Source: Pseudomonadota bacterium (GTDB lineage: Bacteria > Desulfobacterota > Desulfovibrionia > Desulfovibrionales > Desulfovibrionaceae). From it: 33,509 nucleotides of DNA. This document shows positions 7,342 to 15,745 of this stretch, piece by piece. The position numbers were made by a program, and so were the translations under genes. The notes under the pieces are model-generated. The model searched no databases, was not told the DNA's origin, and worked only from the letters and a program-made list of their open reading frames with translations. Location of the stretch: positions 1 through 33,509 of the forward strand of contig JAEYTO010000057.1 in NCBI GenBank assembly GCA_023433925.1, read 5' to 3'. Every line of letters begins with the position of its first letter. Position 1 is the stretch's first letter.

Positions 7342-8844
7342 ATGTCCGCGATCATGAACCCGCATTTCCGCCCGTACCGGAGCGGCAGCCTGCTCCGGGG
7401 CCACCCGTCATGCGCCTGCCTGCGCTGGGCCGGCCTGCTCTGCCTGGCCTTCCTCCTGTGGGCCACGTCCGCCATGGCCGTGGAGCTCACCGCCATGGAG
7501 CGCAGGGCCGTGTCCGTGCCCAAGGGCAAGTCCGTGATCCTGCGCGGCAGCGAAGACATCGAGCGCGTGGCCCTGACCTCGCCCGAGGTGGCCGAGGTCC
7601 GCCTGCTCTCGCCGCGAGCTTTCTACCTGAGCGGCAAGGCCGTGGGCAGCACGGACCTCATGCTCTGGGGCAGGCAGGACCGGCTGCTGCAGGTCTACGA
7701 CGTGACCGTGGCCAACGACCTGTCTCCGCTCAAGGCGCAGATTCACGAGATGCTCCCGGAGGAGCGCAACATCCGCGTCCACCCGGCCCAGGGCTCCATC
7801 GCCCTGTCCGGCTCGGTGTCCAGTCCGGAGAGCCTTGCCACGGCCGTGTCCCTTGCCGAGAGCCATGCGCCCGGCAAGGTGGTCAACCTGCTCTCCGTGG
7901 CCGGGGTGCACCAAATCATGCTCGAGGTGCGCGTGGCCGAGATGTCGCGCAATCTCATGCGCAGGTTGGGCATCAACTTCTCATACTTAAGCCCGCAAAC
8001 TGTTGGCATCGAAGTCGTGGCAAGCCTGCTCGGCAACCTAACCACCTTGCAGGTAGAGAACGGATCACCTTCGCAAACCTTTTCGCCAAATGTAAACGGC
8101 GTATTCCAATACCGGAACGACAATGAACTCTACCGTGGCTTCGTGGACGCCCTCAAGTCCAACGGCCTCATCAAGATCATGGCCGAGCCGAACCTGACCT
8201 GCCTCAGCGGGCAGACGGCGGACTTCCTGGCCGGCGGCGAGTTCCCCTATCCCGTGGTCGGCGCGCTGGGCCAGATCGAGATCGAGTACAAGCAGTTCGG
8301 CGTGGGCCTGAGCTTCACGCCCACGGTTCTGGGCGGCGGCAAGATCAGCCTGGCGGTGCAGCCCTCGGTCTCGGAGCTGGACTTCAGCAACGCGGTGCTC
8401 GCGGCGGGCACGCGAGTCCCGGCCCTGAGCATCCGCAGGGCCTCGACCACCGTGGAGCTCCTGGACGGGCAGACCTTCGCCATCGCCGGGCTCATCAACG
8501 ACAGCGTGCGCCAGGGCGTGGACAAGTTCCCCGGTCTTGGCGAGATACCCATGCTCGGCGCGCTCTTCCGCAGCTCGGAGTTCCGGCGCAACGAGACCGA
8601 GCTGGTCATCATCGTCACCCCGCGCCTGGCCAAGCCCCTGGACATGGCCAAGCAGACCCTGCCCACCGACGGCTACATTCCGCCCAGCGGCCTCGAATTC
8701 TACCTGTTGGGCGCACTGGAGGGCAAACGCCGTCCGGCCGCGTCGAACACGGGCGGAAGCGGCGCCATGGCGGTGACGCCAGCGGAGCTCACGGCGTCCG
8801 GCGCCGGCGGCGGGTTCGACGGCGAGTTCGGCTACAAGCCGTAA
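7342..8844 (+). CDS. cpaC: CpaC/RcpA outer-membrane secretin of the Flp pilus
   Basis: The 500-residue protein starts with a signal peptide that probably ends at ATSAMA before VELTAMER. The pilus-specific N domain (VSVPKGKSVILRG, then SGKAVGSTDLMLWG) is followed by a BON-like segment (residues 140-190) and the secretin core, with GLIKIMAEPNLTCLSGQTADFLAGGEFPYP at about 275-304 and the C-terminal VDKFPGLGEIPMLGALFRSS and ELVIIVTPRL signature. It forms the outer-membrane pore for the pilus. The ATG follows GGGGAAG. Codons for residues about 212-265 (7975-8136) are unusually A/T-ending (TTA, CTA, GTA, TCA, CAA) compared with the rest of the gene. Confidence 0.94.
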   Translation: MSAIMNPHFRPYRSGSLLRGHPSCACLRWAGLLCLAFLLWATSAMAVELTAMERRAVSVPKGKSVILRGSEDIERVALTSPEVAEVRLLSPRAFYLSGKAVGSTDLMLWGRQDRLLQVYDVTVANDLSPLKAQIHEMLPEERNIRVHPAQGSIALSGSVSSPESLATAVSLAESHAPGKVVNLLSVAGVHQIMLEVRVAEMSRNLMRRLGINFSYLSPQTVGIEVVASLLGNLTTLQVENGSPSQTFSPNVNGVFQYRNDNELYRGFVDALKSNGLIKIMAEPNLTCLSGQTADFLAGGEFPYPVVGALGQIEIEYKQFGVGLSFTPTVLGGGKISLAVQPSVSELDFSNAVLAAGTRVPALSIRRASTTVELLDGQTFAIAGLINDSVRQGVDKFPGLGEIPMLGALFRSSEFRRNETELVIIVTPRLAKPLDMAKQTLPTDGYIPPSGLEFYLLGALEGKRRPAASNTGGSGAMAVTPAELTASGAGGGFDGEFGYKP

Positions 8845-8860
8845 GCAAGGAGGGCAAGTC

Positions 8861-9145
8861 ATGAAAACGATGCTGATGCTGCTCGGAATCATGGTCTGCT
8901 GCCAGACGCCCCTGGCGTGCTCCCAGGCCGAGCCCATGGGCCGGTCCGTGCGCATGGCCATCGAGAACCAGACCCTCAATCCGGAGCCAGCGACGGACGC
9001 GCCGGTGGAAGGCCTGGACGGCCGCTACGGCATGGAGGTCATGAAGAACCAGGGCAAGCTGGAGCGCAAGGGCAGTCAGGCCAAGGACTTGAGCGGCCAG
9101 GACGCCATCCTGGACATCATCACCAGCGGAGGCGCCGGGCAATGA
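8861..9145 (+). CDS. Small secreted protein in the tad operon, unknown function
   Basis: This 94-residue protein begins with a signal-like segment (MKTMLMLLGIMVCCQTPLAC) and continues with a polar chain rich in Glu, Gly and Lys, ending in DAILDIITSGGAGQ. The Cys at position 20 could be a lipidation site, but the preceding Pro-Leu-Ala is a poor lipobox. An AAGGAGG precedes the ATG, and its stop overlaps the next start (ATGA), so it is clearly part of the operon. Position between secretin and TadE genes is where some loci carry an RcpB/CpaD-like outer-membrane partner, but this protein is much shorter and I see no homology. Confidence 0.75.
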   Translation: MKTMLMLLGIMVCCQTPLACSQAEPMGRSVRMAIENQTLNPEPATDAPVEGLDGRYGMEVMKNQGKLERKGSQAKDLSGQDAILDIITSGGAGQ

Positions 9146-9561
9146 GGCGGGACGCGGCGGGAAACAAGGCCGCCCAGCGCGGCATGGCCAGCCTGGAGTT
9201 CGTCCTCGTGCTGCCGGTCTTCCTGCTGCTCTTTTTCGGCATCATCGAGTTCGGCATCCTGCTCTGGCAGCGGCACGTGGTCTTCGAGGCCGCCGCCGAG
9301 GGCGCGCGCCTGGCGACCTTTCACGCCGACGCCGGGGAGGTCGAGGCCGAGGTGCGCGAATGGCTGCTCGGGGGCGGGGTCACGCGGGAGCCGACGATCC
9401 TCGTCGGGACGTGCGCTCCATCGCCCACGCCGCAGCCGGTGGACGTGTCCGTGGGCGTGGACTTCTCCTTCATCGTCCTGCCGGGGTTCGTGGAGGAGCT
9501 GGCCGGGGTGCGGCGCATCGAAACAACGGCCTCGGCCGTATGCGAATGGGACGGCGTATGA
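9142..9561 (+). CDS. tadE: TadE-like pseudopilin 1
   Basis: The 139-residue protein has the TadE family N-terminus: a short basic region, then GMASLEFVLVLPVFLLLFFGIIEFG, a hydrophobic helix with the conserved Glu near its start, followed by EAAAEGARLA. Family members are minor pilins processed by the TadV peptidase. The C-terminal part (PVDVSVGVDF, two cysteines) is variable. The ATG at 9142 overlaps the previous stop (ATGA). The frame is open further upstream, but that region is the preceding gene in another frame. It overlaps the next gene by 4 nt, so translation of the three genes is coupled. Confidence 0.88.
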   Translation: MRRDAAGNKAAQRGMASLEFVLVLPVFLLLFFGIIEFGILLWQRHVVFEAAAEGARLATFHADAGEVEAEVREWLLGGGVTREPTILVGTCAPSPTPQPVDVSVGVDFSFIVLPGFVEELAGVRRIETTASAVCEWDGV

Positions 9562-9947
9562 AATTTGAAAGGGACAGCGGCATCGCGTCCGTGGAGTTCG
9601 TCGTGGTGGCCGCGCTCCTGCTGGTGCCCCTGTTCACCATCATGATCGATGTGGGGCGCATGATCGACGCGGGGCAGGTTCTCAGCAGGGCCGCGCGCGA
9701 GGCCGCCGTGCAGGCCAGCCGGGAGGGCGACGCCACGTTTCCCAGGGCTCGGGCGGCCGCCGCGCGCACCATGGAGGCCGGCGGCTTGAATCCGGCCATG
9801 GCCAGCATCGCCGTGGAAGGCTCGGTCGCCAGCTCGTCGCCGGTGAACATCGACATCGTCTACAGCCTGGACGGATTCGCCATTTTCCCCGTTCGAGCGC
9901 TGCTGCCGGACAGCCTCGCGGCCCGGGCAACGGCCAGCCACAGCTAG
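9558..9947 (+). CDS. TadE/TadF-like pseudopilin 2
   Basis: The 129-residue protein repeats the TadE pattern: MKFERDSGIASVEFVVVAALLLVPLFTIMIDVGRM, again a Gly-x-x-x-x-Glu-Phe motif before a hydrophobic helix, followed by SRAAREAAVQASR. It is probably the second minor pseudopilin (TadF position). The ATG at 9558 overlaps the preceding stop by 4 nt; an in-frame ATG at 9546 is a possible alternative. A TAG stop is followed by AGGAGG of the next gene. Confidence 0.82.
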   Translation: MKFERDSGIASVEFVVVAALLLVPLFTIMIDVGRMIDAGQVLSRAAREAAVQASREGDATFPRARAAAARTMEAGGLNPAMASIAVEGSVASSSPVNIDIVYSLDGFAIFPVRALLPDSLAARATASHS

Positions 9948-9960
9948 GAGGCAAGGAATC

Positions 9961-11088
9961 ATGACCCGCGACCGTCGCCACGAAAGGGGAGCCGTGTCCC
10001 TGTTCACCATCGTCGCCCTGGTGGCGCTGCTCGGCTTCGGCGCGCTGGCCCTGGACGTCGGCGTGCTCTACGTGAAGCGGGCCCGGCTCCAGACCGCCGC
10101 GGACCTCGGGGCGCTGGCCGGGGCCAACCGCATGATCATCACCGGCCAGCAGACCGAGGCCAGGGCCGCGGCGGTGGCCATCGCCCGGCTGAACCTGGAC
10201 GCGGGCGACCAGCCGGCGGTGGCCGTGACCGACGCGGACGTGACGTTTCCCGACGTTGAGCGCATCCGGGTCGTGGCGAATCGGGCCCAGGATCACACCA
10301 ACGCCATGCGCATGTTCCTGGCCCCGGTGCTCGGCATCACCCAGAGCGACGTGCGCGCCACGGGTGTGGCGCTCATACGGCCCGCCTGCCCGGCGGACGC
10401 GGAGTGCCTGCTGCCCTTCATGGTTCCCGTGCCGTTCGAGTGGGACGACACTTGCGATTCCAAGCAGCAGAACGTGAACAACGGTCAGCTCGACCTCCAG
10501 AGCGCGTGCGAGGTGACCTCGGTACACAACGTGCGGCTCTACGGCGCGCAGGACCTGGGCACGCAAATCACGCTCAAGTACGGCGACGCGCACGACGCCA
10601 TGGCTCCGGGCATCTTCAACCCGGTGGCCGCTCCGGGCGGCCAGGGCGGAAGCTGGTACAGGGGGAGGATCGCCAACCAGGACTGCTCGGGCGCGCTGCC
10701 CGTGTCCGTGGGAGACGACATCGACATGGAGCCCGGCAACATGATCGGCCCGACGAAGCAGGGTTTCCAGGACATGCTCGCCGCGGACCCCGGCGCCTAC
10801 TGGTGGGACGGCGGCGGCAATCCCGAGCTTGCCCGGCCTCGGGGCGGGTTGGCCGAGGACGACCCGAGGAACAGCCCCCGGGTCCGCCACATGGCCTTCT
10901 ACGACCCCAGGTATCCGCCCACGACCGGCCGCAACAGCGTCGAGGTGGTCCAGTTGGCCACGGTCTTCGTGGAGAGCATCGACAGCCATGGCAATGTCAC
11001 GGCCAGGTTCTTCCCGACCATTGCCAGCGATCCGGTGGCTGGCGGCGAGGAGTGTCTGTTCAGGGCGGCCGTGCTGGTGAGGGAATAG
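9961..11088 (+). CDS. tadG: TadG-like Flp pilus protein
   Basis: The 375-residue protein has the TadG N-terminal membrane region: RGAVSLFTIVALVALLGFGALALDVGVLYVKRARLQTAADLGALAGA, which is the conserved hydrophobic helix followed by the AADLGALAGA motif. The rest is a large periplasmic domain with several cysteines (PACPADAECLLP, DTCDSK, QDCSGA, EECLF), probably disulfide bonded. I see no complete von Willebrand A domain with a MIDAS motif, so it is a short TadG-like form. AGGAGG lies upstream of the ATG. Confidence 0.85.
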   Translation: MTRDRRHERGAVSLFTIVALVALLGFGALALDVGVLYVKRARLQTAADLGALAGANRMIITGQQTEARAAAVAIARLNLDAGDQPAVAVTDADVTFPDVERIRVVANRAQDHTNAMRMFLAPVLGITQSDVRATGVALIRPACPADAECLLPFMVPVPFEWDDTCDSKQQNVNNGQLDLQSACEVTSVHNVRLYGAQDLGTQITLKYGDAHDAMAPGIFNPVAAPGGQGGSWYRGRIANQDCSGALPVSVGDDIDMEPGNMIGPTKQGFQDMLAADPGAYWWDGGGNPELARPRGGLAEDDPRNSPRVRHMAFYDPRYPPTTGRNSVEVVQLATVFVESIDSHGNVTARFFPTIASDPVAGGEECLFRAAVLVRE

Positions 11089-11158
11089 GGGGACGCCGGC
11101 CGGGAGAAAAAGGCCCTGTCGGCGACGTGAGCCGCTACGTGCAGAACCGAGGTAGGAA

Positions 11159-12358
11159 ATGGACAATAAGAAGCATCCGGTGACGCTGCTCGTCAAGAGC
11201 CCCGAGGTCCGCAACGAGTTCGAGCTGCTGCTCGCCGCGCGGGACGACATGGCCATTTCCGGCAACGGCGTCCCCGAGGGGCTGGTGATCATGGAGATCG
11301 GCGAGGATCCCGAGACGGACTTTGGCCGCATCGCCCAGCTCATGCACTCGGACACGGTCTCGGAAATCTTCCTCACGGCCAGGGAGCCGGACAAGGATCT
11401 TCTCGTCCAGGCCATGCGTCTGGGCATCAAGGAGTTCCTCGGCCTGCCCGCGGGCGAGCGCGAGTTCACTCAGGCCCTGGAGCGGCACAAGCGCCGCCTG
11501 CAGCGGACTCAGCTCGGCGACAACGCGCCCAAGGGCAAGGTCGTCACGGTCCTCGGGGCGCGCAACGGCGTGGGCGCGACCACGCTGGCCGTGAACCTGG
11601 CCGTGGCCCTCAACCAGCGCAAGAGCGGCGCAACGGCCCTGGTGGACCTGCGCCTGCCGTCAGGCGACGCGGCCTTCTTCCTCGACCTCGAATACCAATA
11701 CACCTGGGTGGACCTCTTCCGTAACGCCTCACGCTTGGACGCCACCTATCTGGCAGGACTCATGGTCCGCCATCCCTCGGGGCTCATGGTGCTGCCCTCG
11801 ACCAGCGAGGCCCGGCCCGAGGACGGCGCGGTCCAGGCCCTGGAGCGCAGCCTGGCCATCATGCGCGAGTCCTTCGACCATGTGGTCATCGACGCGAACC
11901 CCTACCTGGACCACATGACCCTGCGGCTGCTGGAGTACTCGGACATGACGCTGCTCGCCTTCTCCATGGGCATCCCGGCCCTGGCCAGCGCCAAGAAGCT
12001 CCTGGAGGCCATCCGCGAGACGAATTCCCGCTACGAGCAGAAGCTGAAGCTGGTGGCCACCTCCAACCTGCGCAACGGCGACCTCGGCGCGAGCCACGCG
12101 GCCGAGATCCTCGGCCAGTCCCTCTACGCGGACCTGCCCTTCGACTACCAGACCGCGCTCTCGGCCGTGAACCATGGCGTACCCGTCATGACCCACGCGC
12201 CCAAGTCGGCTTTGGCCAAGGCCATCGCCGGCATGGCCGCCAATGTGGCCAAGGACCTGGTAGCGGCGGGGCGCGCCGCGCCCAGACAAGAGGCCGCAAG
12301 GCAGGCCGGCTTCCTGGGCAGGATATTCCGCAAGCCCGCGGTCGCCGCCAACCACTAA
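11159..12358 (+). CDS. cpaE: CpaE/TadZ pilus localisation ATPase
   Basis: This 399-residue protein has an atypical receiver-like N-terminal domain (residues 1-115, without the acidic phosphorylation pocket) and a MinD/ParA-type P-loop domain from about 125. The P-loop reads GARNGVGATTLAVNLAVAL, so the lysine usually found before Thr (GKT) is replaced by Ala, and the signature Lys of the deviant Walker A is Arg/Asn. Such degenerate P-loops are common in TadZ. VVIDANPYLD (about 240) is the switch region. TadZ places the pilus machine in the cell. The gene lies 70 nt after tadG and 21 nt before cpaF. Confidence 0.92.
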   Translation: MDNKKHPVTLLVKSPEVRNEFELLLAARDDMAISGNGVPEGLVIMEIGEDPETDFGRIAQLMHSDTVSEIFLTAREPDKDLLVQAMRLGIKEFLGLPAGEREFTQALERHKRRLQRTQLGDNAPKGKVVTVLGARNGVGATTLAVNLAVALNQRKSGATALVDLRLPSGDAAFFLDLEYQYTWVDLFRNASRLDATYLAGLMVRHPSGLMVLPSTSEARPEDGAVQALERSLAIMRESFDHVVIDANPYLDHMTLRLLEYSDMTLLAFSMGIPALASAKKLLEAIRETNSRYEQKLKLVATSNLRNGDLGASHAAEILGQSLYADLPFDYQTALSAVNHGVPVMTHAPKSALAKAIAGMAANVAKDLVAAGRAAPRQEAARQAGFLGRIFRKPAVAANH

Positions 12359-12379
12359 CGCACGCGCGAGGAGACACCC

Positions 12380-13798
12380 ATGTCCGACCTGTCCTTTCGA
12401 CTGGTGAAGAACCTCCGGGACACGCCTCCCGCGCCCCAAGCGTCCCGGATGGCCCAGTCGCCCCATGCGTTCGCCGCGCCGGCGCAGGAGGCCCCGCAAC
12501 TGCACCAGGACGAGCAGTTCCAGGAGTACAAGAGGCGCATACACGATCGGCTCATGGACATCATGGATCTCTCGGTCCTGGAGAAGCTGGACCCGCATGA
12601 GATACGCAGCGAGATCGCCAAGCTGGTCAAGGTCATCTTCGTGGAGGAGTTCAGCCATATCCCGCTGAACTCCGTGGAGCGTCACGTGCTCATCAGCGAG
12701 ATCCAGGACGAAGTCATGGGTCTGGGTCCGCTGGAGCCGCTGCTCAAGGATTCCGGCGTGACCGACATCCTGGTGAACTCCCACGGCAAGGTCTACGTGG
12801 AGCGCAACGGCCTGCTTGAGCTGACCCCGGTGCGCTTCCGGGATGAGGCGCACCTACGCAAGATCATCGACCGCATCGTCTCCCGCATCGGCCGCCGCGT
12901 GGACGAATCGTCGCCCATGGTGGACGCGCGCCTGGCGGATGGCTCGCGCGTGAACGCCATCATCCCGCCGCTGGCCATCGACGGGCCGAGCGTATCCATC
13001 CGCAAGTTCTCGCGCGACCCCCTGGAGCTTGATGACCTCATCCGCTTCCAGACGCTCACCCCCGAGGTCGGCGACCTGCTGCGGGCCGTTGTGCGGTCCA
13101 AGCTGAACATCATCATATCGGGAGGCACCGGCAGCGGAAAGACCACGATGCTCAACGTGCTCTCGCGCTTCATCCCCAAGAACGAGCGCATCGTGACCAT
13201 CGAGGACGCGGCCGAGCTCCAGCTCAAGCAGGATCACGTGGTCCGGCTGGAGACGCGCCCGCCCAACCTCGAGGGCCAGGGGACGGTGACCCAGCGGGAC
13301 CTCGTGCGCAACGCCCTGCGCATGCGGCCAGACCGCATCATCGTCGGCGAGGTGCGCGGATCGGAGTCCCTGGACATGCTCCAGGCCATGAACACGGGCC
13401 ACGACGGCTCCCTGACCACGATCCACTCCAACAGCCCGCGCGACGCCCTCCTGCGCCTGGAAACCATGGTGGCCATGGCCGGCCTGAACATACCCAGGGA
13501 GTCGTTGCGCATGTTCATCAGCTCGGCCATCCACGTGATCATCCAGGTGGCCCGACTGAGCGACGGCAGCCGCAAGCTCGTGAGCGTCCAGGAGATCACC
13601 GGCATGGAAGGGGACATGGTCACCATGCAGGAGATATTCTCCTTCGAGCAGACGGGCGTGAACGCCCTCGGCAAGGTCGTGGGCCGCTTCAAGCCCATGG
13701 GCATCATGCCCAAGTTCGCGGACAAGCTCCGGGCCATGGGCATCACTATCTCCCATGACGGCCGGGTCCACCAGACCCACGGGGGAGTCGGAGCATGA
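12380..13798 (+). CDS. cpaF: CpaF/TadA secretion ATPase of the Flp pilus
   Basis: The 472-residue protein is a type II/IV secretion ATPase. It shows VERHVLISEIQDEVMGLGPLEPLL and VTDILVNSHGKVYVERNG in the N-terminal domain, Walker A GGTGSGKTT near residue 248, TIEDAAELQL (Asp box), the RPDRIIVGEVRG Walker B region and TGHDGSLTTIHSNSPRDAL (His box). It powers pilin polymerisation at the inner membrane with TadB and TadC. The first 45 residues are a flexible Pro/Ala-rich extension. The stop overlaps the tadB start (ATGA). Confidence 0.96.
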   Translation: MSDLSFRLVKNLRDTPPAPQASRMAQSPHAFAAPAQEAPQLHQDEQFQEYKRRIHDRLMDIMDLSVLEKLDPHEIRSEIAKLVKVIFVEEFSHIPLNSVERHVLISEIQDEVMGLGPLEPLLKDSGVTDILVNSHGKVYVERNGLLELTPVRFRDEAHLRKIIDRIVSRIGRRVDESSPMVDARLADGSRVNAIIPPLAIDGPSVSIRKFSRDPLELDDLIRFQTLTPEVGDLLRAVVRSKLNIIISGGTGSGKTTMLNVLSRFIPKNERIVTIEDAAELQLKQDHVVRLETRPPNLEGQGTVTQRDLVRNALRMRPDRIIVGEVRGSESLDMLQAMNTGHDGSLTTIHSNSPRDALLRLETMVAMAGLNIPRESLRMFISSAIHVIIQVARLSDGSRKLVSVQEITGMEGDMVTMQEIFSFEQTGVNALGKVVGRFKPMGIMPKFADKLRAMGITISHDGRVHQTHGGVGA

Positions 13799-14763
13799 TG
13801 CCGCTCATTCCCGCCCTGCTTGTGATGGCCGCGGTGTTCGCCCTGGGCCAGGTCATGGCCGGCGCCATCCTGAGCGGTCGCGACGAGCGCAGGGCCAAGC
13901 TGGCCAGGCGGATCACGCTGCTCAAGGAGAGCCACACGGCCCTGATTCACCCAAGTCTCATGCGCAGGGATACACTGAGCGACATCCCGCTGCTCCACCG
14001 GCTGCTCGCCAGGGCTGCCTTCGCCCTGCGCCTCAAGAACCTCATCGAGCAATCGGGAGCCAAGGTGAAGCCGGGCTTCATCGTCCTGTCCTGCCTGGCC
14101 CTGGGCGCGGGCGCCTACTTGGCCGTGTCGTGGGTGAGTCCCATGCCCGGAATCGGTCCGCTGGCCGGCCTCATCGCCGCGAGCCTGCCCGTGGCCCATC
14201 TCAGGCGGCTGCGCTCCAAGCGCATCGCCCGCTTCCAGGAGCAGCTCCCCGAGGCCCTGGAGCTCATGGTCCGCTCGCTGCGCGCCGGGCATGCCTTCAC
14301 CACCAGCCTGCAGATCATCTCCGACGAATTCGCCGAGCCGCTGGGCCAGGAGTTCAAGAAGGTCATCGAGGAGGTCAACTTCGGCGTATCCATGCCCAAG
14401 GCCCTCGGCAACTTCGCCGCGCGGATACCCAGCCCGGACTTGAAGTTCTTCGTCGTGTCCGTGTCGATCCAGCGGGACGTCGGCGGCAATCTGACCGAGA
14501 TCCTCTCGACCATCGCCAAGCTCATCCGCGACCGGGCGGGGCTCGCCAGGCACGTGCGGACTCTCTCGGCCGAAGGGCGGCTCACGGCCAACTGCATGGC
14601 CTGCATCCCCTTTATCCTGGCCGGCGCGCTCCATGTCATGAACCCGGAGTACATGGGCGCGCTCCCCGGCTCGCCCCTGGGCAGGATGCTCATCGTGGCC
14701 GCCCTGGTGCTCATGGCCCTCGGCATCTTCATCATCCGCCGGCTCGTGCGCATCGAAGTCTGA
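13795..14763 (+). CDS. tadB: TadB inner-membrane platform protein
   Basis: The 322-residue protein has an N-terminal membrane helix, a cytoplasmic GspF-type helical domain with FQEQLPEALELMVRSLRAGHAF near residues 143-164, and PLGQEFKKVIEEVNFGVSMPKAL, both T2SSF-family signatures. Paired C-terminal membrane segments (ANCMACIPFILAGALHVM and ALVLMALGIFIIRRLVRIEV) complete the typical TadB layout. It pairs with TadC to form the platform contacted by the CpaF ATPase. The start overlaps the cpaF stop by 4 nt. Confidence 0.93.
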   Translation: MMPLIPALLVMAAVFALGQVMAGAILSGRDERRAKLARRITLLKESHTALIHPSLMRRDTLSDIPLLHRLLARAAFALRLKNLIEQSGAKVKPGFIVLSCLALGAGAYLAVSWVSPMPGIGPLAGLIAASLPVAHLRRLRSKRIARFQEQLPEALELMVRSLRAGHAFTTSLQIISDEFAEPLGQEFKKVIEEVNFGVSMPKALGNFAARIPSPDLKFFVVSVSIQRDVGGNLTEILSTIAKLIRDRAGLARHVRTLSAEGRLTANCMACIPFILAGALHVMNPEYMGALPGSPLGRMLIVAALVLMALGIFIIRRLVRIEV

Positions 14764-14774
14764 AGGAGGCATCA

Positions 14775-15734
14775 GTGCAGGAATACATGCCCCCGCTCAT
14801 CTCCTCTGCCCTGCTGGCCACGGCCGTGCTTGCCGGGTACGCGGCCAGCAGGACCGTCATCAACGAACGCAGGCACAGGAAAGCCCTGCGCGCCAAGGTC
14901 GAGGGGTACGGCAAGCCAGCCGAGTCCGACGCCGCGCGGGAGCACCAGCCGCTCAAGGCCAGACTTCATCAACTGTTGCTCGCCATCCTCGGCAGGTTCG
15001 GGCGGCTGCTGTTCCGCTCGAAGGAGCGCGTGTCCGAAGACCGCTTGCAACTGCTACAGGCCGGCATTCGCGGGCGACACTCCCTGAGCGCCTTCGCCGG
15101 GGCCAAGATCATCCTCGCCCTGGGACTGCCCATGGCGCCTGTGCTGGCGCACCTGTCCTTTCCCCTGCACCTCGACTCGCGGTCCACCCTGGCGTTGGGG
15201 CTCATGATGGCGGCCGTGGGCTATCTGCTGCCCGACCTTTGGCTCCGGCAGCGGGTCAGGCAGCGCAAGGACAAACTATTCAAGGAACTCCCCGAGGCCT
15301 TGGATCTCCTCGTGGTCTGCGTGGAGGCCGGCATGGGCCTGGATCAGTCCATGAGCCGCGTGTCGGCGGAATTGAGCTATTCCGCCCCGATCGTCTCCGA
15401 CGAGTTCTCGCTGTACAACCTGGAGGTCGTGGCCGGCAAAAGCCGCCACGACGCCCTGCGCAATCTCTCCGCCCGCACCGGGTTGGACGAGGTGAACAAC
15501 CTCGCCACGCTGCTCATTCAGGCCGACGCATTCGGGACCAACGTGGCCACGACGCTCAGGGTCTTTTCCGAGACGTTCCGGGCCATTCGCTTCCAGCGGG
15601 CGCAGGAGCTGGCCACGAAGATACCGGTCAAAATAATCTTCCCCACGATCCTGTTCATCATGCCTTCGTTCCTGGTCGTGGCCCTCGGCCCCGCGCTCCT
15701 GCTCATGGCCGGATTCTTCCAGAACCTCAAATGA
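14775..15734 (+). CDS. tadC: TadC inner-membrane platform protein
   Basis: This is a 319-residue T2SSF-family protein: FKELPEALDLLVVCVEAGMGLDQSM near residues 170-195, then LARTGLDEVNNLATLLIQADAFGTNVATTLRVFSE-like sequence at about 235-265 (conserved TadC block), ending in a membrane segment IFPTILFIMPSFLVVALGPALLL. I chose the GTG at 14775 because AAGGAGG lies 5 nt upstream; the in-frame ATG at 14787 would be 17 nt from it. The gene follows tadB by 11 nt and is followed at once by tadD. Confidence 0.92.
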   Translation: MQEYMPPLISSALLATAVLAGYAASRTVINERRHRKALRAKVEGYGKPAESDAAREHQPLKARLHQLLLAILGRFGRLLFRSKERVSEDRLQLLQAGIRGRHSLSAFAGAKIILALGLPMAPVLAHLSFPLHLDSRSTLALGLMMAAVGYLLPDLWLRQRVRQRKDKLFKELPEALDLLVVCVEAGMGLDQSMSRVSAELSYSAPIVSDEFSLYNLEVVAGKSRHDALRNLSARTGLDEVNNLATLLIQADAFGTNVATTLRVFSETFRAIRFQRAQELATKIPVKIIFPTILFIMPSFLVVALGPALLLMAGFFQNLK

Positions 15735-15745
15735 AGGGGAACTCA

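Noticed and set aside
9682..11469. A 595-codon minus-strand frame opposite the tad genes
   Set aside because: Arginine/proline/glycine-rich shadow of the TadE/TadG/CpaE codons.
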